Positions 46,356 through 57,040 are shown, numbered from the stretch's first letter. The stretch is 64,000 nt of DNA from Mycolicibacterium insubricum (GCF_010731615.1 NZ_AP022618.1:1364001-1428000), one strand, 5' to 3'. Notes: a model not told the origin generated them from the sequence alone. Numbers and translations: made by a program.

Positions 46356-47104
46356 TCAGATGGCGGCCCAGCCGCCGTCGACACTGAGGACGGCGCCGTG
46401 GATATTGGCGGCCCGCGGCCCGGCGAGGAAGACCACCGCGTCGGCCACTTCGCCGGGGGTGCTCATCCGGCGCGAGGGCAGCCGGTGCAGTACCGGGGCG
46501 AGGTAGTCGGCGTACTCCTGCTGACGCTCGGTGGCGATCGGCCCCGGGGCGACGGTGTTGACCCGCACGCCGTGCGGGCCGAACTCGTCGGCCCAGGAGG
46601 TCGTGAGGGAGTGCAGGGCGGCCTTGTTGGCGCAGTATAGAGCGCCGATCCGGCGGCGCCGCGCAACCCGGTGATCGACCCGATGTTGACGATCGCACCG
46701 CCGCCGGCCTCGGCCATCGCCGGTGCGATCGCCCCGGTGAGTAGGAACGGGGCAAACACGTTGACACCGAACGCATCCCGGAGCAGTTCCGCGGACACCT
46801 CGGCGGTCGGGGTGGGCATGAGCAGGAGTGCGGCGTTGTTCACCAGGATATCGAGCCGGCCGCCGGCTGCCTCGGCGGACAGTTCGGCGAACCGCCGGAT
46901 CTCCGGCTCGCCCGCGGACAGGTCGACCGCGACGAACGCCGCGGTGCCACCGGATGCCCTGATCTCGTCAACGACGGCGTTGCCGCGTTCGGCGCTTCGG
47001 CCGCTGACGATCACCGACACATTGTCCGCGGCGAGCGCTTTGGCGATGGCGGCGCCGAGTCCTCCGGTGGATCCGGTCACCAGGGCGGTGCGATTGTTGT
47101 TCAT
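46356..47104 (-). pseudogene. SDR family oxidoreductase, frameshifted
   Basis: The N-terminal part, from ATG 47104, is a classical SDR: NRTALVTGSTGGLGAAIAKA, NNAALLL and IVNIGSITGLRG. After GSALY the frame is lost near 46635. Read in another frame, the sequence continues CANKAALHSLTTSWADEFG and HGVRVNTVAPGPIATERQQE to a normal end (VDGGWAAI) at 46356. A 1-base loss or 2-base gain within the active-site YxxNK region breaks the gene. A sequencing error is possible; otherwise the enzyme is dead. It is divergent from a LysR gene, which may once have controlled it. Confidence 0.8.
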
Positions 47105-47133
47105 CTGTACTCCAATGTCTTTCGTGATCCGGG

Positions 47134-47435
47134 TCAGGACAGGGTGGCGACGTCGACGACGGCCGAGGCGAACTGTGCCGGGGCCTCCTGTGGCACGTTG
47201 TGCCCTATACCGTCGAGGACGCGGTGGCGGTGGGGCCCGGTGTAGAGGGAGCGGTACCCGGCGCCATCGTGTGCGCCGGGTTGGCGGGGAGTTTCGGGAG
47301 TCCCGGGGAGCTGTGGCACGCGGTCGCGACCGGGGTTGCCGCGACGGCGCCCGCGGCCAGCGCGGCGAGCCTGCCGAATCCCCGGCGGCTGAGCCGGCTC
47401 TGGGTCGCGGGAGTGGTGGTGTGCATGGAGCCCAT
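47134..47435 (-). pseudogene. remnant of an exported alpha/beta hydrolase
   Basis: The 5' end encodes a Tat-type signal (SRRGFGRLAALAAGAVAATP) beginning at MGSMHTTTPATQ. After a Pro/Ala-rich stretch the frame shifts near 47220, and the last 30 codons read HRVLDGIGHNVPQEAPAQFA to a stop at 47134, the typical C-terminal His segment of an alpha/beta hydrolase. The catalytic core between is missing. This looks like a large internal deletion with a frame change. Confidence 0.7.
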
Positions 47436-47497
47436 GACACCCGCCCAAAACCATCGTGTCCAACGATTACTTTGAATAGGTTTCATCGTTAAAATCG

Positions 47498-48391
47498 ATG
47501 ATTGTGGAGCTGCGCCAGGTCGAGCATTTCGTCGCGGTCGCCGATGAGCTGAGCTTCACCCGGGCCGCCGAGCGGATCCGGGTGGTGCAGTCGGCGCTGT
47601 CGTCGTCGATCGCCAAGCTCGAGCGCGAACTCGGCGCCGCGTTGTTTGACCGGAGCAGGCAACGGATCACCCTCACCGCCGCGGGAGAGAGCTTCCGGCC
47701 GCACGCGCTGCGGCTGCTCCACACCGCTCGGGAGGCGTCGGAGTCGGTCATCGCGTTCCGCGGAATGCTTTCCGGAACAATCGAATTCGGCTCGCTGATC
47801 GCCTTCGGCCCGCTGGATGTGCCGAAGGCGCTGGGGGAGTTCCACCGGGAGCACCCGTTCGTCCGCCTGCGGCTACGGCTCAGCCAGGCCGGGGCGTCGG
47901 CATATCTGGCCGCGCTGATGGAGGGATCATTGGATCTCGCCCTGGTCTCCGAGCCGAACCGGTTCCCGCCGCAGCTGCACCTGCGGAAGCTCTTTGCGGA
48001 TCCCATGGTCTTCGTCTGCCGTCCGGATCATCCGCGTGCGATGCAAGATCGGGTGAGCCTGAGGGAGCTGGCGGCAGAGGAGCTCGTCGGATTCCCGCGC
48101 GGGTTTGGGCTGCGCGGGCTGATCGACGATGCGTTCCACGCCGCCGGAATGCAGGCGAATACGCCCTACGAGGTGCCGGCCGGCTACGGCGCCATCGCCG
48201 AGCTGGTGGACAACGGGCTGGGCACCGCGTTCATGCCGATCTCCGAGGCCGGTCGGTTTCCGGCGCTGTGTGCGGTACGGCTGGCCGAGCCGGTGCTCTG
48301 GCGGGTCTATCTGGCGTCGCCGCCACCGGAACGGATGACACCGGCGGCAAGGGAGTTGGCGGACGGCCTGTGGAGTCTCCGGGTTCCGTAG
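47498..48391 (+). CDS. LysR-family transcriptional regulator
   Basis: A 297-residue LysR regulator. The N-terminal winged HTH covers residues 4-62 (LRQVEHFVAVADELSFTRAA, then VQSALSSSIAKLERELGAAL and TAAGESF), followed by a substrate-binding domain. It is divergent from the broken hydrolase and SDR genes, the usual LysR plan; its targets appear to have decayed. Its last 160 bp overlap the antisense 3' end of the WhiB gene. Confidence 0.9.
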   Translation: MIVELRQVEHFVAVADELSFTRAAERIRVVQSALSSSIAKLERELGAALFDRSRQRITLTAAGESFRPHALRLLHTAREASESVIAFRGMLSGTIEFGSLIAFGPLDVPKALGEFHREHPFVRLRLRLSQAGASAYLAALMEGSLDLALVSEPNRFPPQLHLRKLFADPMVFVCRPDHPRAMQDRVSLRELAAEELVGFPRGFGLRGLIDDAFHAAGMQANTPYEVPAGYGAIAELVDNGLGTAFMPISEAGRFPALCAVRLAEPVLWRVYLASPPPERMTPAARELADGLWSLRVP

Positions 48392-48668
48392 CGAGATCCG
48401 ACTGCCGGCGAAGCGCCCGGCGCTCCTGCGGTGTGGTGGCGCCCCAGATTCCGTAGGGCTCGTCGGCAGCGACGGCGTAGTCGCGGCAGTGCTGCAATAC
48501 CGGGCAACCCCGGCAGATCTTCTTAGCGTTTTCCTCGTGGGCGTCGCGGCGATGGCCCTTGTCGGATTCTGCGGTGAAGAACACCTCGGCGGGCACGCCG
48601 CGGCACTCCGCGCGCAGTTGCCACGCCCAGTGCTCGGCCAGCGGGGGCAGTGGCAGGCGCACGCTCAC
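48231..48668 (-). CDS. WhiB-family iron-sulfur regulator with extended tail
   Basis: A 145-residue WhiB-like protein. The four [4Fe-4S] cysteines are C22, C52, C55 and C61 (AECRG ... KKICRGCPVLQHCRDYA), followed by PYGIWGATT and the basic QERRALRR segment. Residues beyond about 92 form a Pro/Arg-rich tail encoded antisense to the end of the LysR gene and longer than in most WhiB proteins. The GTG start at 48668 overlaps the stop of the upstream COG0523 gene (GTGA), so it should be co-translated with a Zur-controlled gene. Not WhiB7 by its motifs; the exact class is unknown. Confidence 0.88.
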   Translation of the reverse strand: MSVRLPLPPLAEHWAWQLRAECRGVPAEVFFTAESDKGHRRDAHEENAKKICRGCPVLQHCRDYAVAADEPYGIWGATTPQERRALRRQSDLATEPGDSTGRPPTPLPPVSSVPVAATPDRPARAPARPAVPHTAPETDRPRRSA

Positions 48669-49843
48669 CGGTGGTCTCCGTCTTCGCCGCTGGACACCAG
48701 ATCATCGGTGGTGCAGTCGGTTTCGCTCCAGCCCTCGAAGGGATCGCCGTAGTCGGACCACTCCCCGGGGTTGTCCATCTCCGCGTCGGTCAGCAGTGCG
48801 CAGCTCAGCGCGGCGAAGATCTCGTCGGGATCCGCGCCGCAGACCAGCGCGGTCAGCGCTGTGTGCCGGTCGCCGTGGACCCGGTCCCATCCGACGTCGG
48901 CCAGCGCGCGACGCTCCGGGGCGACGTAGGCGAGTTCGGAGGTGTCCATGGCGGCGAGCCATTTGCCGGCCGAGGTCGCCCGCCAGCCGCCACCTGCGGT
49001 CTCCAGCCACATCGCCTCGATGATGTTGTTGGCCAGCCACATCCGGCCGCGGGTGCGCACCACCCCCTCCAGCAGTAGGCCGAGCGCGGCGTCGAGCCGG
49101 CCGGGGTGGAACGGGCGCCGGGCGTAGAACTCGACCAGCGACACCCGGCCGGCGGGTTCCAGTGGAGGCTGACCGTCGAGCAGCGGATCGTGCGGACAGC
49201 TGCTGCGACCCCGGCGGGCGCCCGACGGGAGACTGGCCACCGCTACCTCGACGGCCCGTGCGTCGTCGATGATCTCGGCCCTGGGGGAGAGGCGGCGCAG
49301 CACCGCGGGAAGCTCGGGATCGGCCGTGCGGCACAGCAGTACGTCGGCGAACTCGGCCTGGCCGACCACCACCTGGGCGACGGTGCGGCCGTCGGCCAGG
49401 TCGTCGTCGCCGAGCGCCTGCTGTAACCAGGTGAATTCCTCGACGCAGGTGATGACGGCGGTGATGGCGACATCGCGTGCCGCCGGCCCGTCGACGAAGC
49501 CGGGTGCGCTGACCCGGACGTGGCGGACGGCCCAGCAGATCGGCTCGGGCTCCAGCCAGGGCGCCAGGTGCACGACGATGCGGGTGACGTCGTCGCGCTG
49601 GTGCAGCCGGCGCAACAGGATCAGCAGGTCGTTGCGGATGGTGCACGACGTGCAGCCGTGCGCGAGTTCGAGTGCGGTCTCGGTGACAGTGGGCACGCCG
49701 TGGTCGACGGTGTGGGTGCTGCGCAGGACGACATGGCCGTCGTAGCGGTGCCGCACGGCCAGCGTTCCCGACCGGCGGAGCAATTCGTCGACGATCCCTT
49801 CGGTGTCACCCTGTCCGGCGACGAGGATCACGGGGGTGCGCAT
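48665..49843 (-). CDS. mrf: COG0523 protein, Mrf-like (zinc-starvation ribosome factor)
   Basis: A 392-residue member of the CobW/COG0523 group. It opens MRTPVILVAGQGDTEGIVDE, so the Walker A loop expected there (GxxGxGKT) is absent; the GCxxC metal motif is GCTSC (C64, C67). A C-terminal domain (VEFYARRPFHPGRLDAAL) is typical. Context matches the mycobacterial Mpy recruitment factor: divergent from cysteine-poor ribosomal protein genes with Zur-type palindromes between. Mrf brings the hibernation factor Mpy to ribosomes during zinc starvation. The assignment as Mrf rests on context and degenerate P-loop. WhiB overlaps its 3' end. Confidence 0.8.
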   Translation of the reverse strand: MRTPVILVAGQGDTEGIVDELLRRSGTLAVRHRYDGHVVLRSTHTVDHGVPTVTETALELAHGCTSCTIRNDLLILLRRLHQRDDVTRIVVHLAPWLEPEPICWAVRHVRVSAPGFVDGPAARDVAITAVITCVEEFTWLQQALGDDDLADGRTVAQVVVGQAEFADVLLCRTADPELPAVLRRLSPRAEIIDDARAVEVAVASLPSGARRGRSSCPHDPLLDGQPPLEPAGRVSLVEFYARRPFHPGRLDAALGLLLEGVVRTRGRMWLANNIIEAMWLETAGGGWRATSAGKWLAAMDTSELAYVAPERRALADVGWDRVHGDRHTALTALVCGADPDEIFAALSCALLTDAEMDNPGEWSDYGDPFEGWSETDCTTDDLVSSGEDGDHR

Positions 49844-49881
49844 CGGCCTCCTTGGCGCTCAGCTAGCGTCACAGCTATTGG

Positions 49882-49896
49882 TAATGATTTTCATTA
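49882..49896. promoter_or_regulatory. Zur-type box 1
   Basis: taatga-ttt-tcatta: perfect 6-bp arms around ttt, 39 bp upstream of the COG0523 gene. The AT-rich TGATTTTCA core fits Fur/Zur-family boxes, and the genes on both sides are those Zur controls in mycobacteria. Confidence 0.7.
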
Positions 49897-49934
49897 ACGC
49901 GTGCTTGAGGGTACAGTCCCGAGTGGAGCTTGTC

Positions 49935-49947
49935 GAAAATGATTTTC
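49935..49947. promoter_or_regulatory. Zur-type box 2
   Basis: gaaaat-g-attttc: a perfect 13-bp palindrome, 43 bp upstream of the L28 start. With box 1 it gives one site per divergent promoter. Confidence 0.7.
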
Positions 49948-49989
49948 AATAAGCCGCCCGCGGGGCGGCAGCGTGAAGGAGGTGGCGGC

Positions 49990-50226
49990 TTGTCCGCGCA
50001 CTGCCAGGTCACCGGGCGCAAGCCCGGTTTCGGTAACACGGTGTCTCACTCACACCGCCGCACCCGTCGGCGCTGGGACCCGAACATCCAGACCAAGACT
50101 TACTTCCTGCCTTCGGAGGGCCGGCGGGTGAAACTGCGGGTCAGCGCCAAGGGCATCAAGGTCATCGATCGGGACGGCATCGAAGCCGTGGTGGCCCGGC
50201 TGCGCCGCGACGGGCAGCGGATCTGA
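49990..50226 (+). CDS. rpmB: ribosomal protein L28, cysteine-poor paralogue
   Basis: A 78-residue L28. It begins [20 protein letters not shown] and continues [19 protein letters not shown]. Only one cysteine remains, so the zinc ribbon is lost, as in the C-minus paralogues made under zinc starvation. The start is TTG 49990, chosen because a strong ribosome-binding site (aaggaggt, 49976-49983) lies 6 nt upstream; upstream in-frame codons run through the Zur box. First gene of a four-gene operon. Confidence 0.9.
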   Translation: MSAHCQVTGRKPGFGNTVSHSHRRTRRRWDPNIQTKTYFLPSEGRRVKLRVSAKGIKVIDRDGIEAVVARLRRDGQRI

Positions 50227-50393
50227 TGGCTCGCGCCACCGACATCCGGCCCGTGGTGAAACTGCGCTCCACCGCCGGCACCGGCTACACCTACGTCACC
50301 CGCAAGAACCGCCGCAACGACCCCGACCGGCTGGTGCTGCGCAAATACGACCCGATCGTGCGCCGGCACGTCGACTTCCGCGAGGAGCGCTGA
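50226..50393 (+). CDS. rpmG: ribosomal protein L33, cysteine-free paralogue
   Basis: A 55-residue L33 whose ATG shares a base with the L28 stop (TGATG). Translation gives [20 protein letters not shown], then [20 protein letters not shown] and [14 protein letters not shown]. The knuckle cysteines of zinc-binding L33 are absent. Second gene of the zinc-starvation operon. Confidence 0.93.
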   Translation: MARATDIRPVVKLRSTAGTGYTYVTRKNRRNDPDRLVLRKYDPIVRRHVDFREER

Positions 50394-50699
50394 ATGGCCA
50401 AGAAATCCAAGATCGTCAAGAACGAACAGCGCGCGCTGATCGTCGCCCGCTACGCCGAACGCCGCGCCGAGCTCAAGGAGATCATCCGCAAGCCGTCGAG
50501 CTCGGCCGAACAGCGACTGGCCGCCCAGCAGGAACTGGCCCGCCAGCCGCGCGACGCCAGCGCGGTGCGGCTGCGCAACCGCGACGCGGTCGACGGCCGT
50601 CCCCGCGGCCATCTGCGCAAATTCGGGTTGTCCCGGGTCCGGGTGCGCGAACTCGCCCACAACGGGCAGCTGCCCGGCGTCCGGAAAGCGAGCTGGTGA
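50394..50699 (+). CDS. rpsN: ribosomal protein S14, cysteine-free long form
   Basis: A 101-residue S14. [20 protein letters not shown] and [20 protein letters not shown] identify it. It has no CxxC motifs, unlike the zinc-binding S14 encoded at 56344-56529 in the spc operon, which it would replace when zinc is scarce. Starts directly after the L33 stop. Confidence 0.95.
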   Translation: MAKKSKIVKNEQRALIVARYAERRAELKEIIRKPSSSAEQRLAAQQELARQPRDASAVRLRNRDAVDGRPRGHLRKFGLSRVRVRELAHNGQLPGVRKASW

Positions 50700-50959
50700 T
50701 GGCCGCAAAACGCCGTGATAACCGTCCCGAACTGGACAAGCGCAAGCCCAGGCGAAACCTGTTGAAACAGTTGGGCATTACCCAGGTCGACTACAAGGAC
50801 ACCGCGACGCTGCGGCAGTTCATCTCCGACCGCGGCAAGATCCGCTCTCGCGCGGTCACCGGCCTATCGGTGCAGCAGCAGCGCCAGGTGGCGACCGCGA
50901 TCAAGAACGCCCGGGAGATGGCCTTGTTGCCCTACGGCCCCGCGGCCCCGCGCGGCTGA
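50699..50959 (+). CDS. rpsR: ribosomal protein S18, cysteine-poor paralogue
   Basis: An 86-residue S18. [20 protein letters not shown] and [20 protein letters not shown] are typical; the N-terminal cysteines of C-plus S18 are missing. The ATG at 50699 overlaps the S14 stop by one base. Last gene of the Zur-controlled operon. Confidence 0.95.
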   Translation: MAAKRRDNRPELDKRKPRRNLLKQLGITQVDYKDTATLRQFISDRGKIRSRAVTGLSVQQQRQVATAIKNAREMALLPYGPAAPRG

Positions 50960-51012
50960 CCGCTACCTCGCCCACGGGTGGCATGCTGAAAGACCCGACG
51001 GGAAGGCAGCCG

Positions 51013-51387
51013 ATGAGCACCGTGGACCTGGACCGGCTGGCCGTCGCGCTGGACGAGTACCAGCAGGCGTTCCTGGTGACCGTCGGCGACGACCATCGCC
51101 CGCATTCAGTGCTTGTCGATCCGGTGCTGACCGGCGGGGTCTTCGACCTCGGCCCTTTTGGTGGCCACACGGCGACCAATATCACCGCCCATTCGATCGT
51201 CACCATCCTGTGGCCGCCGCGCGAGCCGGGCGGGTATGCGCTGATGGTCGATGGTCGGGCGTCGCCAACCACTCCAGGAACCCTGCGGGTGACACCGACC
51301 AGGGCGCTGCTGCACCGGCGGGCCAAGCCGGGATCGGCGGTCGCCGAATTGGGGTGTCTGCACGACTGCGTGGTGTTCGAGGCATGA
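51013..51387 (+). CDS. PPOX-type flavin-binding protein
   Basis: A 124-residue split-barrel protein of the pyridoxamine 5'-phosphate oxidase-like class: YQQAFLVTVGDDHRPHSVLV, then a short barrel and LRVTPTRALLHRR. These bind FMN or F420 and reduce or sense small molecules; which is not clear. The ATG at 51013 follows gggaaggcag; an upstream ATG at 50983 has no ribosome-binding site. Confidence 0.75.
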   Translation: MSTVDLDRLAVALDEYQQAFLVTVGDDHRPHSVLVDPVLTGGVFDLGPFGGHTATNITAHSIVTILWPPREPGGYALMVDGRASPTTPGTLRVTPTRALLHRRAKPGSAVAELGCLHDCVVFEA

Positions 51388-51408
51388 GGACCGTGCCGCT
51401 GGGGATGT

Positions 51409-53553
<2,145 letters not shown>

Positions 53554-53686
53554 GGGAGCGGTGCACGCCGTCGCTATGTGAAACGGTGGCTATCCGCGGC
53601 CGACATCATCGGCGGATCTCTGAGCCGCTGGGGATAACCGCCCCGGGGTGAATTGCGGTTTCCCGGCCGGCGGGCAGGGTGACGAC

Positions 53687-54523
53687 ATGAGCGGACTACG
53701 GATCGCAAGCGAGGCGCTGGCTCGGGGCGAACTCACCGAATTCGGGTTGCACCGTCGGTTCCGGCGGGTGCTCCCGGGAGTATGGGCTCCGAACACCTTG
53801 GACCTCGACCTGCCCGACCGGGCCGAAGCGGCCTGGCTGTGGTCGGGCAGGCGTGGCGTGGTCGGTGGACTGGCGGCCTCGGCAATGCTCGGCGCGAAAT
53901 GGGTCGACGACAACGTCCCCGTCGAGCTGTACTGGTCGAACTATCGGGCGCCCGAGGGGGTCGTCGTCCGCAAGGGTCTACTCCTTCCCGACGAAGTTCA
54001 AACGGTCCGCGGGGTACCGACGACGACCGCGCTGCGAACGGCCGTTGACCTGGCTCGGGTCGGGACCGTTGCCGAGGCGGTCGCTCGGCTCGACGCGCTG
54101 GTGCGGGCGACGCAGATCGACCCGAGCAGCATCCTTGCCGTGGCGGAACGGCATCGGAACATCCGTGGTCTAGCGCGCGTGCCGCGGGTCGTCGGTCTGG
54201 TCGACGCAGGCGCGCAATCTCCCAAGGAAAGCTGGCTGCGGTTGGTGCTCGTCGGCGGGGGATATCCGCGCCCGGGAACCCAGATACCGATACTCGGGCC
54301 GGACGGGCGGGTCCGCTACTACATCGATATGGGGTGGGAGGGTCCGAAGATCGGCGTCGAATACGACGGGCAGCAGCACCGACTCGATGACCGCCAGTAT
54401 CACGGTGACATTCGCCGATCGGAATACCTCGCGAGTCTGGGGTGGCGGATCGTGCGCGTTGTGGCGGGGGACAGCCGCGCCGACGTCTTGGCCCGGGTCG
54501 CCGAGTTGTTCGCCCAGAGCTGA
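53687..54523 (+). CDS. DUF559 endonuclease-like protein
   Basis: A 278-residue protein. The N-terminal half (RRFRRVLPGVWAPNTLDL, GVPTTTALRTAVDLAR) resembles the AbiEi-type winged-helix regions of abortive-infection antitoxins. The C-terminal domain is Vsr/PD-(D/E)xK-like DUF559: SPKESWLRLVLVGGG, YYIDMGWEGPKIGVEYDGQQ, then DRQYHGDIRRSEYLASLGWR. The conserved acidic residues are intact. These proteins are numerous in mycobacteria, with unknown function and a predicted nuclease fold. The ATG at 53687 follows agggtg. A repeat array lies immediately downstream. Confidence 0.8.
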   Translation: MSGLRIASEALARGELTEFGLHRRFRRVLPGVWAPNTLDLDLPDRAEAAWLWSGRRGVVGGLAASAMLGAKWVDDNVPVELYWSNYRAPEGVVVRKGLLLPDEVQTVRGVPTTTALRTAVDLARVGTVAEAVARLDALVRATQIDPSSILAVAERHRNIRGLARVPRVVGLVDAGAQSPKESWLRLVLVGGGYPRPGTQIPILGPDGRVRYYIDMGWEGPKIGVEYDGQQHRLDDRQYHGDIRRSEYLASLGWRIVRVVAGDSRADVLARVAELFAQS

Positions 54524-54582
54524 TCGCGGCCGCTGGGTGGTGCGCGTGCGATCGGCAGTGCACAGAGCGCAGATCCAGCGCA

Positions 54583-54709
54583 CGGGAGTGCACTCAGCCG
54601 TGGTTTTCCCGTCGGGAGTGCGCTGGGCGTGCTCAGAAGGGGGATCTGGGGCAAAACGGGCACGATGAATGCACTGTCGACGGGAAAACCACGGCTGAAT
54701 GCACTCCCG
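54583..54709. repeat. 32-bp inverted repeat
   Basis: Arms 54583-54614 and 54678-54709 are complementary at 31 of 32 positions, with a 63-bp spacer. Each arm contains the string cagccgtggttttcccgtcg or its complement. Confidence 0.85.
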
Positions 54710-54738
54710 AGACCGAATACCGCGCTGAGCGCACTCCC

Positions 54739-54840
54739 GAACGCGCTGAGCGCACTGCCGACCGCCGACTCCACGCTGAGCGCACTCCCGAACGCGCTGA
54801 GCGCACCCCCGACCGCCGACTCCACGCTGAGCGCACTCCC
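54739..54840. repeat. two 51-bp tandem repeats
   Basis: 54739-54789 and 54790-54840 match at 49 of 51 positions. Each unit contains two copies of gctgagcgcac, 33 bp apart; further copies precede the array at 54724. Confidence 0.9.
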
Positions 54841-54903
54841 GGCCCACGTACACCCCGGCTCTCCCCGGTAATAGAGCCCCGCCGATACCCCACCAGCGGC
54901 AAT

Positions 54904-54932
54904 TTGGACCATCGCCGCTTCTCCCCTAGACT
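54904..54932 (+). promoter_or_regulatory. spc operon promoter
   Basis: -35 TTGGAC (54904-54909), a 17-bp spacer and -10 TAGACT (54927-54932). Transcription would begin near 54939, giving a leader of about 148 nt before rplN. Confidence 0.65.
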
Positions 54933-55086
54933 CAGGGGGTTGCCGTGGGCAGACCTCGGCTGACTTCTGCGGTATCGATGTCAGCCCCGCGTGCCTTTCG
55001 GTGGCAACGACCGCGCATGTCAGGTTACAAGTGCTGCCCTTCGGGGTGGCGTTTTCTGGCGTGCAGACACACAACAGGGAGATCGA

Positions 55087-55455
55087 GTGATTCAGCAGGA
55101 ATCGCGGTTGAAGGTCGCCGACAACACGGGCGCCAAGGAGATCTTGTGCATCCGCGTGCTCGGTGGCTCGTCGCGGCGATACGCCGGCATCGGCGACATC
55201 ATCGTCGCGACGGTCAAGGACGCCATCCCGGGCGGCAACGTCAAGCGTGGTGACGTCGTGAAGGCCGTCGTCGTGCGGACCGTCAAGGAGCGTCGCCGGG
55301 CCGACGGCAGCTACATCAAGTTCGACGAGAACGCCGCCGTCATCATCAAGAACGACAACGACCCGCGCGGCACCCGCATCTTCGGGCCGGTCGGTCGTGA
55401 ACTGCGCGAGAAGAAGTTCATGAAGATCGTCTCGCTGGCCCCGGAGGTTTTGTAA
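55087..55455 (+). CDS. rplN: ribosomal protein L14
   Basis: A 122-residue 50S protein, exact family length. It begins [20 protein letters not shown] and contains [20 protein letters not shown]. The GTG at 55087 is the correct start; upstream in-frame codons encode unrelated sequence. First gene of the spc operon. Confidence 0.98.
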   Translation: MIQQESRLKVADNTGAKEILCIRVLGGSSRRYAGIGDIIVATVKDAIPGGNVKRGDVVKAVVVRTVKERRRADGSYIKFDENAAVIIKNDNDPRGTRIFGPVGRELREKKFMKIVSLAPEVL

Positions 55456-55779
55456 ATGAAGGTCCACAAGGGCGACACCGTTCTGGTGATCTCCGGTAAG
55501 GACAAGGGCGCCAAGGGCAAGGTGCTGCGCGCCTACCCGACCCGCGGCCGGGTCCTCGTCGAGGGCGTCAACCGGATCAAGAAGCACACCGCCGTCTCCA
55601 CCAACGAGCGCGGTGCCTCCTCCGGCGGCATCGTCACCCAGGAAGCGCCGATCGACGTGTCCAACGTGATGGTGCTCGACTCCGACGGCAAGCCCACCCG
55701 CGTCGGGTTCCGCACCGACGAAGAGACCGGCAAGCGCGTCCGCATCGCCAAGACCAACGGCAAGGACATCAAGGCATGA
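55456..55779 (+). CDS. rplX: ribosomal protein L24
   Basis: A 107-residue 50S assembly protein. [20 protein letters not shown] is the KOW motif. It follows rplN with no gap and overlaps rplE by 4 nt (ATGA). Confidence 0.98.
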   Translation: MKVHKGDTVLVISGKDKGAKGKVLRAYPTRGRVLVEGVNRIKKHTAVSTNERGASSGGIVTQEAPIDVSNVMVLDSDGKPTRVGFRTDEETGKRVRIAKTNGKDIKA

Positions 55780-56339
55780 CCACGACTGAGAAGGTTCAGC
55801 CCCGGCTGAAGCAGCGCTACCGCGAAGAGATCCGCGACGCGCTCAACACCGAGTTCAACTACCCCAACGTCATGCTCATTCCGGGCGTGACCAAGGTCGT
55901 CGTGAACATGGGCGTCGGCGACGCCGCCCGCGACGCCAAGCTGATCAACGGCGCCGTCAACGACCTCGCGCTGATCACCGGTCAGAAGCCGGAGATCCGC
56001 AAGGCCCGCAAGTCCATCGCCCAGTTCAAGCTGCGCGAGGGCATGCCGATCGGCGCCCGGGTCACCCTGCGCGGCGACCGGATGTGGGAGTTCCTGGACC
56101 GGCTGATCTCCATCTCGCTGCCGCGCATCCGCGACTTCCGCGGCCTGAGCCCCAAGCAGTTCGACGGCACCGGCAACTACACCTTCGGCCTCACCGAGCA
56201 GTCGGTGTTCCACGAGATCGACGTGGACTCCATCGACCGCCCGCGGGGCATGGACATCACCGTCGTCACCTCGGCGACGACCGACGACGAAGGGCGAGCG
56301 CTGCTGCGGGCCCTTGGCTTCCCGTTCAAGGAGAACTGA
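55776..56339 (+). CDS. rplE: ribosomal protein L5
   Basis: A 187-residue 50S protein that binds 5S r[23 protein letters not shown] and [20 protein letters not shown] are diagnostic. Starts in an ATGA overlap with rplX. Confidence 0.98.
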   Translation: MTTTEKVQPRLKQRYREEIRDALNTEFNYPNVMLIPGVTKVVVNMGVGDAARDAKLINGAVNDLALITGQKPEIRKARKSIAQFKLREGMPIGARVTLRGDRMWEFLDRLISISLPRIRDFRGLSPKQFDGTGNYTFGLTEQSVFHEIDVDSIDRPRGMDITVVTSATTDDEGRALLRALGFPFKEN

Positions 56340-56343
56340 GCAG

Positions 56344-56529
56344 ATGGCAAAGAAGGCTCTGGTCAACAAGGCCAACAAGAAGCCGAAGTTCGCGGTGCGC
56401 GGGTACACCCGCTGCAACAAGTGCGGTCGCCCGCACGCCGTCTATCGCAAGTTCGGCCTGTGCCGGATCTGCCTGCGCGAAATGGCCCACGCCGGCGAAC
56501 TGCCGGGTGTGCAGAAGTCCAGCTGGTAA
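56344..56529 (+). CDS. rpsZ: ribosomal protein S14 type Z (zinc-binding)
   Basis: A 61-residue S14 with zinc ligands C24, C27, C40 and C43 ([10 protein letters not shown] ... [11 protein letters not shown]). This is the normal, zinc-dependent form; its cysteine-free replacement is at 50394-50699. Starts 4 nt after rplE. Confidence 0.98.
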   Translation: MAKKALVNKANKKPKFAVRGYTRCNKCGRPHAVYRKFGLCRICLREMAHAGELPGVQKSSW

Positions 56530-56629
56530 TCCGGCTACACAGACCAACTGACCACATAGAACAGGTGCGCGGTAGGCCCCCTGGACTCATCCAGCCGGGA
56601 ACCGCCGCGAGGAAGGTGACACCGCTGTC

Positions 56630-57028
56630 ATGACAATGACGGATCCGATCGCAGACTTCTTGACGCGTCTGCGCAACGCCAACTCGGCGTTCCACGACGA
56701 GGTGACCCTGCCGCACAGCAAGATCAAGGCCAACATCGCCGAGATCCTGAAGCGCGAGGGTTACATCAGCGACTACCGGACCGAGGATGCCCGGGTCGGC
56801 AAGTCGCTGGTTGTCCAGCTCAAGTACGGCCCCAGCCGTGAACGCAGCATCGCGGGCCTGCGCCGGGTTTCCAAGCCCGGCCTGCGGGTCTACGCGAAAT
56901 CCACCAATCTGCCCCGGGTGCTCGGCGGCCTGGGCGTGGCGATCATCTCCACGTCCTCGGGCCTGCTCACCGACCGCCAGGCAGCACGACAGGGCGTGGG
57001 CGGCGAAGTCCTCGCTTACGTCTGGTAG
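56630..57028 (+). CDS. rpsH: ribosomal protein S8
   Basis: A 132-residue 30S assembly protein. [20 protein letters not shown] and [20 protein letters not shown] identify it. A 100-bp gap precedes it. In E. coli S8 represses the spc operon post-transcriptionally; no such site was identified here. Confidence 0.98.
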   Translation: MTMTDPIADFLTRLRNANSAFHDEVTLPHSKIKANIAEILKREGYISDYRTEDARVGKSLVVQLKYGPSRERSIAGLRRVSKPGLRVYAKSTNLPRVLGGLGVAIISTSSGLLTDRQAARQGVGGEVLAYVW

Positions 57029-57040
57029 GGGAGTAGATAC

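Larger units (their letters stand above)
54524..54903. other. non-coding repeat region
   Basis: No credible gene. The stretch is built from degenerate copies of the 12-mer gctgagcgcact (and its complement), includes a 32-bp near-perfect inverted repeat and a 51-bp tandem duplication. Open frames here encode only low-complexity Arg/Ser/Glu repeats. Confidence 0.75.

Noticed and set aside
54739..54840. Possible CRISPR array
   Set aside because: The two 51-bp units abut without spacers and no cas genes are present.
54442..54963. Plus- and minus-strand frames encoding Arg/Glu/Ser repeats (AERTPERAERT, GVRSARS)
   Set aside because: They only translate the DNA repeats; no ribosome-binding site and no conserved domain. 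Treated as non-coding repeat DNA.
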